Below, one piece after another: positions 8,332 through 17,435 of a stretch of 64,000 nucleotides of DNA; positions within the stretch are counted from its first letter, which is position 1, and every line of letters starts with the position of its first letter. The stretch is from Hymenobacter sp. J193 (lineage in GTDB: Bacteria; Bacteroidota; Bacteroidia; Cytophagales; Hymenobacteraceae): assembly GCF_024700075.1 (NCBI RefSeq), contig NZ_JAJONE010000001.1:3190001-3254000 (forward strand), given 5' to 3'. The notes beneath the pieces were generated by a model. It saw nothing but the letters and a program-made list of their open reading frames with translations. It was not told where the DNA came from and did not search any database. Made by a program: the position numbers and the translations under genes.

Positions 8332-9147
8332 TTAATACGCTTCTTCCGCCGACGGGAAGTCGCGGGTTTTGACGTCGTTGATGTAGCGCGCCACGGCGTC
8401 GTGCATCAGGTCGCCCAGGTCGGCGTAGCGGCGCAGGAAGCGCGGCTTAAACTCTTTGGTGATGCCCAGCATATCGTGCACTACTAGCACCTGTCCATCC
8501 ACTTCGGGCCCGGCCCCGATGCCGATAACGGGAATGGTGAGCTGCTCGGCTACCTGCTTGGCCAGGGTCGAGGGTATTTTCTCAAGGACCAGCGCAAAGC
8601 AGCCCAGCTCCTGCAGCAGCTGCGCATCTTCCAGCAGCTTCTGCGCTTCAGCTTCTTCCTTGGCCCGCACGGTGTAGGTGCCAAACTTGTAGATGCTTTG
8701 CGGGGTGAGGCCCAGATGGCCCATTACCGGAATGCCGGCCGTAAGAATCCGGCTGATGGATTCCCGGATTTCGGCCCCGCCTTCCAGCTTGATGGCGTGC
8801 CCGCCCGACTCCTTCATGATGCGAATAGCCGAGCGCAAGGCCTCCGAGGAATTGCCCTGATATGAGCCAAACGGCATGTCCACCACCACCAGGGCCCGCT
8901 TCACTGCCCGCACCACTGATGAGGCATGGTAGATCATCTGGTCGAGCGTGATGGGTAAAGTGGTTTCGTGGCCGGCCATTACGTTGGAGGCCGAGTCGCC
9001 CACCAGCAGCACGTCGATGCCCGCCCCGTCGAGAATAGTGGCCATGGAGAAATCGTAGGCCGTGAGCATCGATATTTTCTCGCCGCGCCGTTTCATGGCC
9101 AGCAGCTGGTGAGTGGTAACGAGCTTGACTTCTTTGTGCTGCGACAT
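8332..9147 (-). CDS. panB: 3-methyl-2-oxobutanoate hydroxymethyltransferase
   Basis: First committed enzyme of pantothenate synthesis: transfers a hydroxymethyl group from 5,10-methylene-tetrahydrofolate to alpha-ketoisovalerate, giving ketopantoate. The 271-residue length is normal. Conserved blocks are present: [39 protein letters not shown], the metal-binding [19 protein letters not shown] and [24 protein letters not shown]. The start [12 protein letters not shown] is 38 bp after a TACTTTTG promoter-like element. No panC is adjacent. Confidence 0.97.
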   Translation of the reverse strand: MSQHKEVKLVTTHQLLAMKRRGEKISMLTAYDFSMATILDGAGIDVLLVGDSASNVMAGHETTLPITLDQMIYHASSVVRAVKRALVVVDMPFGSYQGNSSEALRSAIRIMKESGGHAIKLEGGAEIRESISRILTAGIPVMGHLGLTPQSIYKFGTYTVRAKEEAEAQKLLEDAQLLQELGCFALVLEKIPSTLAKQVAEQLTIPVIGIGAGPEVDGQVLVVHDMLGITKEFKPRFLRRYADLGDLMHDAVARYINDVKTRDFPSAEEAY

Positions 9148-9184
9148 GGAATGATGAGATAGGGTAGCCCGGGAAGGGGAAGAG

Positions 9185-9192
9185 CAAAAGTA
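9185..9192 (-). promoter_or_regulatory. Candidate -7 element for panB
   Basis: Minus strand TACTTTTG matches TAnnTTTG and lies 38 bp before the panB start. No clear -33 TTG at the expected spacing. Confidence 0.4.
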
Positions 9193-9268
9193 GGTAACTG
9201 GCAGCAGTTGCGGGTTCGGCCTGCTTGGTGCTCCCTTGCCAGCTACTGGCGCTGGCTTGCTAGGTTGC

Positions 9269-12064
9269 CTACCGGTTGTAGAACGAGCGGTTGCGCGTCA
9301 GCTTCAGATCCTGCAGCAACGACGACTTGGCCGCAATGGTGAAGTTATAGCCCTGGCGCTGGCCAAACGGAATCCAGTTGCCGCTGATAGCCCAGCAGTG
9401 CAGGTCGCGGTAAAAATCCAGGGAGGTGTAGCTCACCTCTTTGTTGCGGAAGTCGTACCCGGTGGTGTAGCCCACGCGCAGCTTGTCGGTGATTTTGATT
9501 TCCCCGTTCAGGTTCAGGGCTACCGTCGTGAGGGAGGCCGTGCGCGACTGGCCGGCACGCGGCAATACCGGAGGCTGGTTGAAGTAGGCTGCCGAAAAAG
9601 AGGCATTCAGCGTCCAGGGAATCGAAAAATCCACGTAGTCCTCGTAAGGATTCGTGGTGTTGGGGGCACCCAAGGACGGATTGTTGTTGGGGGCTATGTT
9701 CTTGTTGGCTTGATTTGTCTGGCGCTGCTGCTTGTTGAACTGGTAGGTGAGCGAGAGGCTGGCCGACACCAGCCGGGCCAGCCGGAATTTGTCCTGCTGC
9801 CATAGGAACTGGTCGATGCGGCGGTTGGTACTGTCGCGCTGGTACGTATCAAAAGAAGAACTCACCAGCACATTCAGCTTGCGGGCCACCTGCGTATTTA
9901 AAGAGGCGCTGATAATGGATAGCTTCAGCGAATCGGCCGCCAGATTGTAGGTGCCATTGAAGTTGAGATTATCAATCAGGCTGACTTTCTCAAATGGCGT
10001 AGTACCCGTGGTGTCCTGCTTGGTACGTACCTTCATTTCCACCTGGTTGTTCACGGAAAAGTTAAGCAGGCTGCCTCGCTCACTGCCCGAAAGGGCGTAC
10101 GGGAAGTTGTTGTACAACGACAGGTTTTGCTCTCCCAGCAACCGGCCGCTGGCATCGGTGAGCGTTCCAAAGTTCACGGATTCGTACAGCCAGCTGGACG
10201 AGCGCAGATCCGGCGTGTAGGAGTAGCTTACGGAAGGCGTCACCTTATGCCGGATAGCCTCCACCCGCTTGCCCTTAATGGAAAACAGCCCGTAGAAGTT
10301 GGTGCTGAGTGAGGCCCCACCCTGGTAAGTATGTGCATAGCTGAAGCCCCGCACGGTATCAATCCGTAGCGCCTGCACTTCCTGAATGTACTCGTAGTCC
10401 AGACGCTTGCTGTACATGCTGGAACTGTAGGAAACCGAGGGCGAGAAGTTCAGGTGTTTTAGAAGGGTGTAGCTGCCCAGCGAAATCTGAAACTGATTCT
10501 CCAAACCCGACCTGGTGTTTTTGAACAGGTCGCCTAGATTGTTGAGCCGAATCGGAATGCGGCGGGCCTCACTGGTACCGCCAATCAGCGGGAGGCCATT
10601 GAGCTGGCGGGCGGGCTGCACATTGCTCAGGCGGTTCTGCCCGTTGAGGGTATAGCCAATGGAAAACTGCTCGTAGAAACGGCCCCGGGGCTCCAGGCCC
10701 AGCCACTCGTACGGGTACTGCCGGGCTACGCCCACCGTGAAGTTGGGCAGTGTCAGGTTCATCTCACCCGTGCCGGTGTTCTGGCTTTGGTCGAGGTTGA
10801 TGCCATAGTTTATCGGCGAGTTGCGGATGGTTTTGGAATACCGGATACTGGACGTGAACGAGGAAGTCAGGTAACGTTCGGTATCGAAGGAGTTAAGGCG
10901 GTTGTAGTCCTGGCTGCCCAGGTTAACGGAGGCACTGAACTGGCCGCCGCCCGGCCGGGTTTGGGGCGAGTGGCTCCAGCTCACCCAGAACGAGCGCGGC
11001 GACTTGGGCTTCTGGTAAGGTTGGTCGAGCGTCACGTCCTCATCCGGCAGAATCTGATTGGCTGGGCGCTGGCTGAACGAGAGGTTGAACGACCCATTGA
11101 AGCGGTACCGCCTGCGGTACTGAATATCGGCCTGGGAGCCCCAGCCGCCGAATTCATTGCCCGCGCCGGAATATATTTCGCCGGTAAGGCGCACGCCCAC
11201 GTACTCGCTGGCCGCCCAGTAGTAGCCACCGTTGCGCAGGAAAAAGCCCCGGTCGGTGGTTTGCCCAAACGAGGGAAAGATCAGTCCTGAGGCGCGCTTC
11301 TTGCTGCTGGGGGTGGGAAAGTAGCCAAACAGGAAGCCCAGCGGCGTGGGAATGTCGCCGATAACCATGTTGAACGGGCCACTCACGACCTGTTCGCCTG
11401 GCACCGCCTTCATTTTAGCGGCGTTGATGTAGAAATGCGGGTTTTCCAGGTTGCAGGTAGTATACCTGCCGTTGCGCCCGTAAATATCCCCATTGGCCTG
11501 GCGCTTGATGGTTTCGGCGTGCACGTAGCCTTCGCCCTGCTGGGTCACGGCCTCGGCTATTTTGCCTTTGCGCGTCTTAAAGTTGTAGGCAATGCGCCCC
11601 GACTGGTAGGTCTCAGCGCCGTTTCTGAAAACGGGCTTGTCGCGGATGCGGCCGGTGGTGTCGGGGGCGCCCTCAGCCGTCAGAATGTTCTTGTTGTAGT
11701 CGATGGCAATGCGGGCGGCATTCAAAGACAGGTCGTCGTAGTCAATCTTGGCCTTGTCGTAGAGGTAAGCCACGCGCCCCTGCACATCAAACCGGATGGA
11801 GTCGGTAGCCGAGTACCGGATAGTGGTTTTGATGTCGCCCTGCGGGGCAGCGGCCACACGCAGGGAGTCGGCGGAGCGGGTGCGGGCGGTGTCCACGGCC
11901 AGGCGCGGCCGGGCTTGCGGCACGGCTTTTGGAAGGGGCCGCTGCTGAGCCAGCGCAGCTCCGCTCAGGCTTAGCCACAAACCCAGCAGCAGCGCCAGCC
12001 GGGGCACTTTGCCGTATACTAAATACAAAAGGTAGCGGACGGGGAGCAGAGCAGGCAGGGCCAC
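9269..12064 (-). CDS. lptD: LptD-like outer-membrane LPS-assembly protein
   Basis: A 931-residue outer-membrane protein expected to insert lipopolysaccharide into the outer leaflet. After a signal sequence ([19 protein letters not shown], residues 22-40) there is an OstA-like N-terminal domain (about 70-230: [41 protein letters not shown]), then the LptD hallmark [24 protein letters not shown] and a long barrel of alternating aromatic strands ending near the C-terminus in RSFYNR. Divergent from an amidase and an MCE-domain gene, so three envelope genes cluster. The partner LptE is not in the window. Confidence 0.88.
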   Translation of the reverse strand: MALPALLPVRYLLYLVYGKVPRLALLLGLWLSLSGAALAQQRPLPKAVPQARPRLAVDTARTRSADSLRVAAAPQGDIKTTIRYSATDSIRFDVQGRVAYLYDKAKIDYDDLSLNAARIAIDYNKNILTAEGAPDTTGRIRDKPVFRNGAETYQSGRIAYNFKTRKGKIAEAVTQQGEGYVHAETIKRQANGDIYGRNGRYTTCNLENPHFYINAAKMKAVPGEQVVSGPFNMVIGDIPTPLGFLFGYFPTPSSKKRASGLIFPSFGQTTDRGFFLRNGGYYWAASEYVGVRLTGEIYSGAGNEFGGWGSQADIQYRRRYRFNGSFNLSFSQRPANQILPDEDVTLDQPYQKPKSPRSFWVSWSHSPQTRPGGGQFSASVNLGSQDYNRLNSFDTERYLTSSFTSSIRYSKTIRNSPINYGINLDQSQNTGTGEMNLTLPNFTVGVARQYPYEWLGLEPRGRFYEQFSIGYTLNGQNRLSNVQPARQLNGLPLIGGTSEARRIPIRLNNLGDLFKNTRSGLENQFQISLGSYTLLKHLNFSPSVSYSSSMYSKRLDYEYIQEVQALRIDTVRGFSYAHTYQGGASLSTNFYGLFSIKGKRVEAIRHKVTPSVSYSYTPDLRSSSWLYESVNFGTLTDASGRLLGEQNLSLYNNFPYALSGSERGSLLNFSVNNQVEMKVRTKQDTTGTTPFEKVSLIDNLNFNGTYNLAADSLKLSIISASLNTQVARKLNVLVSSSFDTYQRDSTNRRIDQFLWQQDKFRLARLVSASLSLTYQFNKQQRQTNQANKNIAPNNNPSLGAPNTTNPYEDYVDFSIPWTLNASFSAAYFNQPPVLPRAGQSRTASLTTVALNLNGEIKITDKLRVGYTTGYDFRNKEVSYTSLDFYRDLHCWAISGNWIPFGQRQGYNFTIAAKSSLLQDLKLTRNRSFYNR

Positions 12065-12097
12065 GTGGTTTTTAATCGTTTATTTTGTGGCAGTGTG

Positions 12098-12126
12098 CAA
12101 AGGTAGCGCCTTGCTACCCCAACAAA
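12098..12126 (-). promoter_or_regulatory. Promoter of the lptD-like gene
   Basis: On the minus strand TTTG (12123-12126) is followed after 17 bp by TACCTTTG (12098-12105), a full Bacteroidota -33/-7 pair, 34 bp before the lptD start. It lies just upstream of the start chosen for the divergent amidase. Confidence 0.6.
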
Positions 12127-12134
12127 CGAACTCA

Positions 12135-12944
12135 GTGCGGAATATTGTCGCTTTCGGAACAGCCGCCTGGCTGCTGTTTTCCGGCTTTTCAGCTCCTTCA
12201 GCCTTGGCTCCCGTTGCCGGGCCGGTATACAAGTACCGCCTGCGCACGGTGGTGCTCGATGCCGGCCACGGCGGCAAGGACCGGGGCTGCGCCGGCGTCA
12301 GCGCCCGGGAGGCCGATGTGTCGCTTAAGCTCGTGCTGGAGCTGGGTCGCCTGATCGAGGAGAATATGCCCGACGTGAAAGTGGTGTACACGCGCAAAAC
12401 CAATGTATTTGTAGAGCTGGCCGACCGGGCGGGCATTGCCAACAAGCACAACGCCGACCTCTTTATTAGTATTCACTGCAATGCCGGACCGAGCAGCGCG
12501 CACGGTACGGAGGTATGGACCATGGGCCCGCACAAGACTGATGCCAACTTAGGCGTAGCCAAGCGCGAAAACGCCGTAATTCTGCAGGAAGAAAACTACA
12601 AAGAGCGTTACAACGGTTTTGACCCACATTCGCCCCAGAGCCATATTTTATTTTCCCTGTTTCAGAGCGCCTATATGGTCAACAGCATCCGGCTGGCGCA
12701 GAAGGTGGATGAGCAGTTCCGGACCACCGTGGGCCGGCCCAGCCGCGGCGTGAAGCAGGCGGGCTTTCTGGTGCTCTGGAAAACGGCCATGCCCTCGGTT
12801 CTCATTGAGGCCGGCTTCCTGACCAACCGCGCGGATGAGCGGTATCTCAACGATAAGTTGGGACAGACGTATATGGCCTCGGGTATTTATCGTGCCTTCA
12901 AGGAGTACAAGCGAGAGCTCGAAGGCGACTCCGCCGCCGACTAG
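12135..12944 (+). CDS. N-acetylmuramoyl-L-alanine amidase
   Basis: Zinc amidase (Amidase_3/AmiC type) that cleaves the bond between N-acetylmuramic acid and the stem peptide during cell separation. Motifs: VVLDAGHGGKDRGC with the first zinc His, FISIHCNAG with a second zinc His, and the catalytic Glu in LIEAGFLTN. I chose the GTG at 12135 because it gives a clean signal peptide (MRNIVAFGTAAWLLFSGFS); an in-frame GTG at 12087 would add 16 polar residues and overlap the lptD promoter. Product about 269 residues. Followed 63 bp later by the MCE gene. Confidence 0.9.
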   Translation: MRNIVAFGTAAWLLFSGFSAPSALAPVAGPVYKYRLRTVVLDAGHGGKDRGCAGVSAREADVSLKLVLELGRLIEENMPDVKVVYTRKTNVFVELADRAGIANKHNADLFISIHCNAGPSSAHGTEVWTMGPHKTDANLGVAKRENAVILQEENYKERYNGFDPHSPQSHILFSLFQSAYMVNSIRLAQKVDEQFRTTVGRPSRGVKQAGFLVLWKTAMPSVLIEAGFLTNRADERYLNDKLGQTYMASGIYRAFKEYKRELEGDSAAD

Positions 12945-13007
12945 CCGGGCCGCACTCCTTGGACACCCGCACATCTTTACCTGCCCACGTTCCAATTCAG
13001 CCTTATC

Positions 13008-14036
13008 GTGTCGAAAGAAATTAAAGTAGCCCTGCTAGCCATTGTGGCCTTGGTGGGGCTGTTCGTTGGGTTTCGGTTTTTGAAAGGCAGCAATGTGCTG
13101 TCCTCCAACCGCACCTACTATACCAAGTATGACAGCGTGGATGGCCTCACGCCCGGCAACCCGGTGCTGCTCAACGGCATCCAGGTGGGCCAGGTAAAGG
13201 AGATGCAGCTGCTGCCGGAAGAAGGCAACCAGGTGCGCGTAACGATAGAGCTGGGCAAGAGCATTGTGGTGGGCGACTCCACCGTGGCTGTGCTGGGCGG
13301 CAGCATCCTGGGCTCTAAAACCATTACCCTGAAGCTAGGTCGCAACACCAAGCAGTTTGATGGGGGCGAAACCATCATCTCGTACCACCCCGCCAGCATC
13401 ACCGATGCCTTCCAGGCCCGTGCCCTGCCCGTGCTGGGTACGGTCGATTCGACCCTGATCAAGGTGAATTCCTTTCTGAACAAGGATGCCCGCCTGAGCT
13501 TGCAGGCCACGCTGCTGAACGCTCAGGGCACTACCGAAGCCCTCAAAAACCTGCTGCTGATGAACCAGCGCAACATCAACCAGATTACCTCCAACATGGC
13601 CAAGCTGACGGCCGACCTCTCGGGGACGCAGCGCAAGCTGGACCAGATTGCCGGCAACTTCAGTGAGCTGAGTGACTCGCTTAAGCGCGCCCCGGTAGGC
13701 CCCGCCCTGCGCAAGATGAACGCTACGCTCACGGAAGCCCAGGCTGCCATGACCACGCTCAACCACTCGCTCACCGACCAGAAAGGCTCGTTGGGCAAGC
13801 TCATCAACAGCGACTCACTCTACAACAACCTTAACGCCACGGCTGCCAGCTCCAACGCTTTGCTGCAGGACCTCAAGGCCAACCCCAAAAATTACGTACA
13901 CTTCTCGGTGTTCGGGGGCGGCAAGAAAACCAAGACCGAAACGACTACCAAGCCCAGCGGCGAAGTAGAAAAGAAAACCAAAGTAGTAACGCCGGCTCCT
14001 GCCACCGAGGCCCTGGTAACGCCCAGCGGCCAGTAG
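13008..14036 (+). CDS. MlaD/MCE-domain protein
   Basis: Substrate-binding component of an Mla-type lipid-transport ABC system between the inner and outer membrane. Starts at GTG (MSKEIKVALLAIVALVGLFV), a single N-terminal membrane anchor. The MCE domain follows (about residues 35-115: YYTKYDSVDGLTPGNPVLLNGIQVGQVKEM, LGGSILGSKTITL). Then comes a long helical region rich in Asn/Leu (150-280) and a basic Thr/Lys tail. 342 residues. The permease and ATPase partners (MlaE, MlaF) are not in the window. Confidence 0.9.
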   Translation: MSKEIKVALLAIVALVGLFVGFRFLKGSNVLSSNRTYYTKYDSVDGLTPGNPVLLNGIQVGQVKEMQLLPEEGNQVRVTIELGKSIVVGDSTVAVLGGSILGSKTITLKLGRNTKQFDGGETIISYHPASITDAFQARALPVLGTVDSTLIKVNSFLNKDARLSLQATLLNAQGTTEALKNLLLMNQRNINQITSNMAKLTADLSGTQRKLDQIAGNFSELSDSLKRAPVGPALRKMNATLTEAQAAMTTLNHSLTDQKGSLGKLINSDSLYNNLNATAASSNALLQDLKANPKNYVHFSVFGGGKKTKTETTTKPSGEVEKKTKVVTPAPATEALVTPSGQ

Positions 14037-14064
14037 CCGCCAACGCGGCATCCCGGCACTTCCG

Positions 14065-14072
14065 CTACCTTT
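14065..14072 (+). promoter_or_regulatory. TACCTTTG element just before a terminator
   Basis: A perfect TAnnTTTG sequence 29 bp after the MCE gene stop and immediately before the terminator hairpin. It would place a transcription start inside the hairpin, so it may be fortuitous or give an early-terminated short RNA. Confidence 0.25.
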
Positions 14073-14073
14073 G

Positions 14074-14102
14074 AATCCGCCCCCGCTGGGGCGGATTTTT
14101 TT
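14074..14102 (+). terminator. Rho-independent terminator after the MCE gene
   Basis: AATCCGCCCC, loop CGCT, GGGGCGGATT, then a T-run. A perfect 10-bp GC-rich stem 38 bp after the stop codon. Confidence 0.9.
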
Positions 14103-14114
14103 GCCCGACCTACG

Positions 14115-14232
14115 GTGAATTAGTGAGTTGGTGATTTAGTGAATTTGTCTTTCCGCTGGCGCGGTTTTGCGCAAGTGGCGCGGTCAGAACATCAAACTCA
14201 CTAGTCGCTTGGTCACTAACTCACCGCTCATC
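14115..14232. repeat. Facing octamer arrays before the carboxylase gene
   Basis: The left block is GTGAATTA, GTGAGTTG, GTGATTTA, GTGAATTT (14115-14146). The right block, read on the minus strand, contains GTGAGTTA, GTGACCAA, GCGACTA, GTGAGTTT (about 14195-14225), ending a few bases before the carboxylase ATG at 14242. Same inverted design as at 4141-4242. Confidence 0.75.
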
Positions 14233-14241
14233 CCACCCCGC

Positions 14242-15870
14242 ATGAACCTCGAATTCAACAAAAACGAAGACCAGCTCAAACAACTCACCTTCCAGCTGCA
14301 GCAGCGCCTGAAAAAGGTGCAGCTCGGCGGTGGCGAAAAGCGCATTGCCGCCCACAAGGCTAAGGGTAAGCTCACGGCCCGCGAAAGAATAGAGTACCTG
14401 ATTGATAAAAACTCCGAAACCGTCGAAATCGGCGCGTTTGCGGGCGAGGGAATGTACCAGGAGGAGGGAGGCTGCCCCAGCGGCGGCGTAGTGGTAGTCA
14501 TTGGCTGGGTGCAGGAGCGGCAGTGCGTGATTGTGGCCAACGACGCCACGGTGAAGGCCGGGGCCTGGTTTCCGATTACGGCCAAGAAAAACCTGCGCGC
14601 CCAGGAAATCAGCATCGAAAACAAGCTGCCGATTATCTACCTCGTCGACTCGGCGGGCGTGTACCTGCCGATGCAGGACGAAATCTTCCCCGACAAGGAG
14701 CACTTCGGCCGCATCTTCCGCAACAACGCGGTGATGAGCAGCATGGGCATTGTGCAGCTGGCGGCCATTATGGGCCCGTGTGTGGCTGGCGGCGCTTATC
14801 TGCCCATCATGAGCGACGAGGCCATGATTGTGGACGGAACGGGCTCGGTATTCCTGGCCGGCTCTTATCTGGTGAAGTCGGCTATCGGTGAGTCTATCGA
14901 CAACGAGACGCTGGGCGGGGCTACCACGCACTCCGAAATTTCGGGCGTGACGGACTACAAGTTCAAAACCGACGAGGAGTGCCTCGACCACATCCGCAAC
15001 ATCTTCGACAAGCTCGGGGCGCAGTCCACGGCCGGCTTCTCGCGCAAAACGGCCCAGGCTCCGGCCCAGAACGAGAAGGAAATCTACGGCCTGCTGCCCT
15101 CCGACCGCGCCAAGCCCTACGACATGATGGACATCATCAACCGGTTGGTGGATAACTCGGAGTTCGAGCCCTACAAGGACCTGTATGGCCAGACGCTTCT
15201 TTGCGGGCTGGCGCGCATTGATGGCTGGGCGGTGGGCATCGTGGCCAACCAGCGCAAAATCGTGAAAACCAAGAAGGGCGCCATGCAGATGGGCGGGGTT
15301 ATCTACTCCGACTCGGCCGACAAGGCCGCGCGCTTTATTATGAACTGCAACCAGAAGCGCATACCGCTGGTGTTCCTGCACGACGTGTCGGGCTTCATGG
15401 TCGGCTCACAGTCCGAGCACGGCGGCATCATCAAGGACGGGGCGAAGATGGTAAACGCTATGGCCAACTCCGTGGTGCCGAAGTTCTCGGTCATCATTGG
15501 CAACTCCTACGGGGCCGGCAACTACGCCATGTGCGGCAAGGCCTACGACCCGCGCCTGATTGTGGCCTGGCCCACCGCCCAACTGGCCGTGATGAGCGGG
15601 GCCGCCGCCGCCAACACGCTCCTGCAGATTCAGGTGGCTTCGCTTAAAGCCAAAGGCGAGGAAATCACGCCCGAGGCCGAAAAGGAGCTGCTGGACCGCA
15701 TCAAAGCCCGCTACGAAGAGCAACTATCGCCCTATTACGCCGCCGCCCGCCTCTGGGTCGACGCCATCATCGACCCGCTGGAAACCCGCAAAGTCATTTC
15801 CCAGGGCATCAACATGGCCAACCACGCGCCGATTGAAAAAGCATACAACGTGGGGGTGATTCAGGTATGA
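14242..15870 (+). CDS. Acyl-CoA carboxylase carboxyltransferase (beta) subunit
   Basis: Biotin-dependent carboxyltransferase that moves CO2 from carboxybiotin to an acyl-CoA. The 542-residue protein has both crotonase-like halves: LPIIYLVDSAGVYLPMQDEIFPD and GPCVAGGAYLPIMSDEA in the N half, VFLHDVSGFMVGSQSEHGGI and IGNSYGAGNYAMCGKAYDP in the C half. The NYAMCGKAY stretch is closer to methylcrotonyl-CoA carboxylase beta than to PccB, but substrate is not settled by sequence alone. The start MNLEFNKNEDQL is chosen because upstream codons lie in a repeat block. Biotin carboxylase and biotin carrier subunits are not in the window. Confidence 0.92.
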   Translation: MNLEFNKNEDQLKQLTFQLQQRLKKVQLGGGEKRIAAHKAKGKLTARERIEYLIDKNSETVEIGAFAGEGMYQEEGGCPSGGVVVVIGWVQERQCVIVANDATVKAGAWFPITAKKNLRAQEISIENKLPIIYLVDSAGVYLPMQDEIFPDKEHFGRIFRNNAVMSSMGIVQLAAIMGPCVAGGAYLPIMSDEAMIVDGTGSVFLAGSYLVKSAIGESIDNETLGGATTHSEISGVTDYKFKTDEECLDHIRNIFDKLGAQSTAGFSRKTAQAPAQNEKEIYGLLPSDRAKPYDMMDIINRLVDNSEFEPYKDLYGQTLLCGLARIDGWAVGIVANQRKIVKTKKGAMQMGGVIYSDSADKAARFIMNCNQKRIPLVFLHDVSGFMVGSQSEHGGIIKDGAKMVNAMANSVVPKFSVIIGNSYGAGNYAMCGKAYDPRLIVAWPTAQLAVMSGAAAANTLLQIQVASLKAKGEEITPEAEKELLDRIKARYEEQLSPYYAAARLWVDAIIDPLETRKVISQGINMANHAPIEKAYNVGVIQV

Positions 15871-16199
15871 AGCAAGGTTCAACGCTTATGGCAGAGTTGA
15901 CTGTTACCATCAAAGAGTTTTTTGATGATGCTCAGCCTGGTTGGGTAAGAGCCATATTCTATGACATTGATAGGAAGCAATGGTCAATAGTTGAGAAGAT
16001 ACCAATAGTCACAGAGGATGATTTAGATGAGCATAGCCATTATCCACAGCAGGGCCTCGTTGCAACTAGTATCAGGGAAACCTACAAACTGGATGGGCAG
16101 GAAATAGCCGTAATAGATTTAAGCCAGCCTGATAGTATTTGTGCTGAAGATGGTACGGAAGTATTTCATGTCTTTAAAGAACAGTTGATAGTTAAATAG
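15867..16199 (+). CDS. Hypothetical AT-rich protein coupled to the carboxylase gene
   Basis: The ATG overlaps the carboxylase stop as ATGA, giving 110 residues; a second ATG at 15888 (MAELTVTIKEFFDD) is preceded by AAGG and is equally plausible. No signal or membrane segment; acidic beta-rich appearance (VRAIFYDIDRKQWSIVEKIPIV; EVFHVFKEQLIVK). No family recognised. Base composition is clearly more AT-rich than the carboxylase and codon choice differs, which suggests recent acquisition, possibly as a cargo gene, rather than a carboxylase component. Confidence 0.65.
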   Translation: MKQGSTLMAELTVTIKEFFDDAQPGWVRAIFYDIDRKQWSIVEKIPIVTEDDLDEHSHYPQQGLVATSIRETYKLDGQEIAVIDLSQPDSICAEDGTEVFHVFKEQLIVK

Positions 16200-16626
16200 G
16201 CAATCAGGCAGGCATCAAATGGATTATTGTCTGCCGTCTGTATGGAACCCATATGACTCTTGATCGGCTGCAACGGGGCGGACAAAACCAAGGCCCGCTA
16301 CGCCTAAATGCCCCGGTTTCCTCCTGCAACTATAACAGCCCTGTTTCCCGCAGAAGTTGCCCGTATACGATTACATCGAAGCACCTGCTCCCGGAAGTTG
16401 CCTATAGATAAACGCATACAGGCAACTCCGGGAGCAGGTGCTTCGATACAAATACATTCGTCCTCCTTCCTATAGGCAGATGGGCAGATACAAAGAGGGG
16501 GAGGCAGCTTCAGCCAGAAAGAACAGGAGGTAGCGGCCAGCGTACCTGTTTCTTCCGGCAGGTTAGGCCAGAGCTGCCTCATTCGCCGTAGCGCATGTAT
16601 CATCCAAGTCGTATCTTCCCCACACT
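16200..16626. other. 427-bp gene-free stretch before the toxin-antitoxin pair
   Basis: No convincing coding sequence and no tRNA seen. It contains the long hairpin at 16375-16447 and a partial extra copy of its inner sequence (GAAGTTGCC, 16353-16361). Otherwise unremarkable. Confidence 0.5.
16375..16447. repeat. 73-bp near-perfect palindrome
   Basis: Left arm 16375-16403 and right arm 16420-16447 are inverse copies differing by one extra A, around a 16-base AT-rich loop. The outer ends read ATCGAAGCACCTGC and GCAGGTGCTTCGAT. TCGAAGCA and a following CTCCC motif recall the ~91-bp palindromes at 36113, 45917 and 47325, so this may be a diverged member. It has no poly-T tail typical of a terminator. 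Confidence 0.8.
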
Positions 16627-16869
16627 ATGAAAACGCTGACCCTCACTGTTCCCGACTCGCTGGACCTTAGCGCCCAGGAAGCCGCCATGCTCCTGGCCGC
16701 TCACCTCTACGAGCAAGGCAAACTTACGCTGGGTCAGGCGGCGGAGGTAGCCGGCTATAGCAAGCGCACCTTCATGGAGCTGCTGGGCCAGTACGGCGTA
16801 TCGGTTATCAACCACCCGGCTACTGACCTGGAAAACGACCTGCTGAATGCCGCCCGTTATCATTGCTGA
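16627..16869 (+). CDS. UPF0175 family putative antitoxin
   Basis: An 80-residue protein with the UPF0175 pattern: hydrophobic N-terminus LTVPDSLDLS, a helix-turn-helix-like core LTLGQAAEVAGYSKRTFMELLGQYGVSV. Its gene overlaps the downstream DUF3368 gene by 23 bp. In many genomes this pairing is treated as a type II toxin-antitoxin module, so this would be the DNA-binding antitoxin. Assignment rests on family and context, not on function shown here. Confidence 0.85.
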   Translation: MKTLTLTVPDSLDLSAQEAAMLLAAHLYEQGKLTLGQAAEVAGYSKRTFMELLGQYGVSVINHPATDLENDLLNAARYHC

Positions 16870-17305
16870 CACCAGTTGTCTGATTTTGCTGGAAAAAATC
16901 GGTGAGCTGGCCTTGCTGCCTCAAGTATTCGGGCCGATTACCGTGACTGGCACCGTAGCCAAAGAATACGGCCTACCGCTACCGGAATGGGCGCAGGTAA
17001 AGCATCCACAAGACCTAAAGCAGCTACAAGTATTGGCGCTTACCCTTGACCCGGGCGAGGCCAGTGCCATTGCCCTGGCGCTGGAGCAGCCGGACAGTTT
17101 GCTGATTATTGATGAACAGCGGGGGCGCCGCGTGGCCCAACAGTTACAGCTAACCGTTACGGGCACGTTTGGGGTGCTCCTGCAAGCCAAACGCAGCGGC
17201 TACCTCGCTGCCATCAAGCCGGTGCTGGCCCGCATCCGGCAAACCAATTTTCGTATTTCCGCTGAGCTGGAAACGCAGGTGCTTCGGCTTGCCGGCGAGC
17301 TATAA
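16847..17305 (+). CDS. DUF3368 PIN-like putative toxin
   Basis: A 152-residue protein with a PIN-like nuclease fold pattern: IIADTSCLILLEKIG with the first Asp near the N-terminus, LDPGEASAIALAL with Glu, and DSLLIIDEQRGRRVAQQL with a later Asp pair. DUF3368 proteins are partners of UPF0175 antitoxins. The start MPPVIIADTS overlaps the antitoxin's last codons, typical of coupled translation. Likely RNase toxin; target unknown. Confidence 0.85.
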   Translation: MPPVIIADTSCLILLEKIGELALLPQVFGPITVTGTVAKEYGLPLPEWAQVKHPQDLKQLQVLALTLDPGEASAIALALEQPDSLLIIDEQRGRRVAQQLQLTVTGTFGVLLQAKRSGYLAAIKPVLARIRQTNFRISAELETQVLRLAGEL

Positions 17306-17435
17306 CCGGGCACTACCACCCGCCCAAGCTGCGCAATGTCCTGAGGGCCATTGCGCCTACCGGATGCAGGCGGCGCGCGTGCAACCTTTTAGCGCCTGGA
17401 AGCCTCCCTAGGGCAACTTTCTCCCTAACTCCTGC

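Noticed and set aside
17169..17411. Small ORF overlapping the DUF3368 gene
   Set aside because: Out-of-frame with a well-supported gene, no start signal and no recognisable domain.
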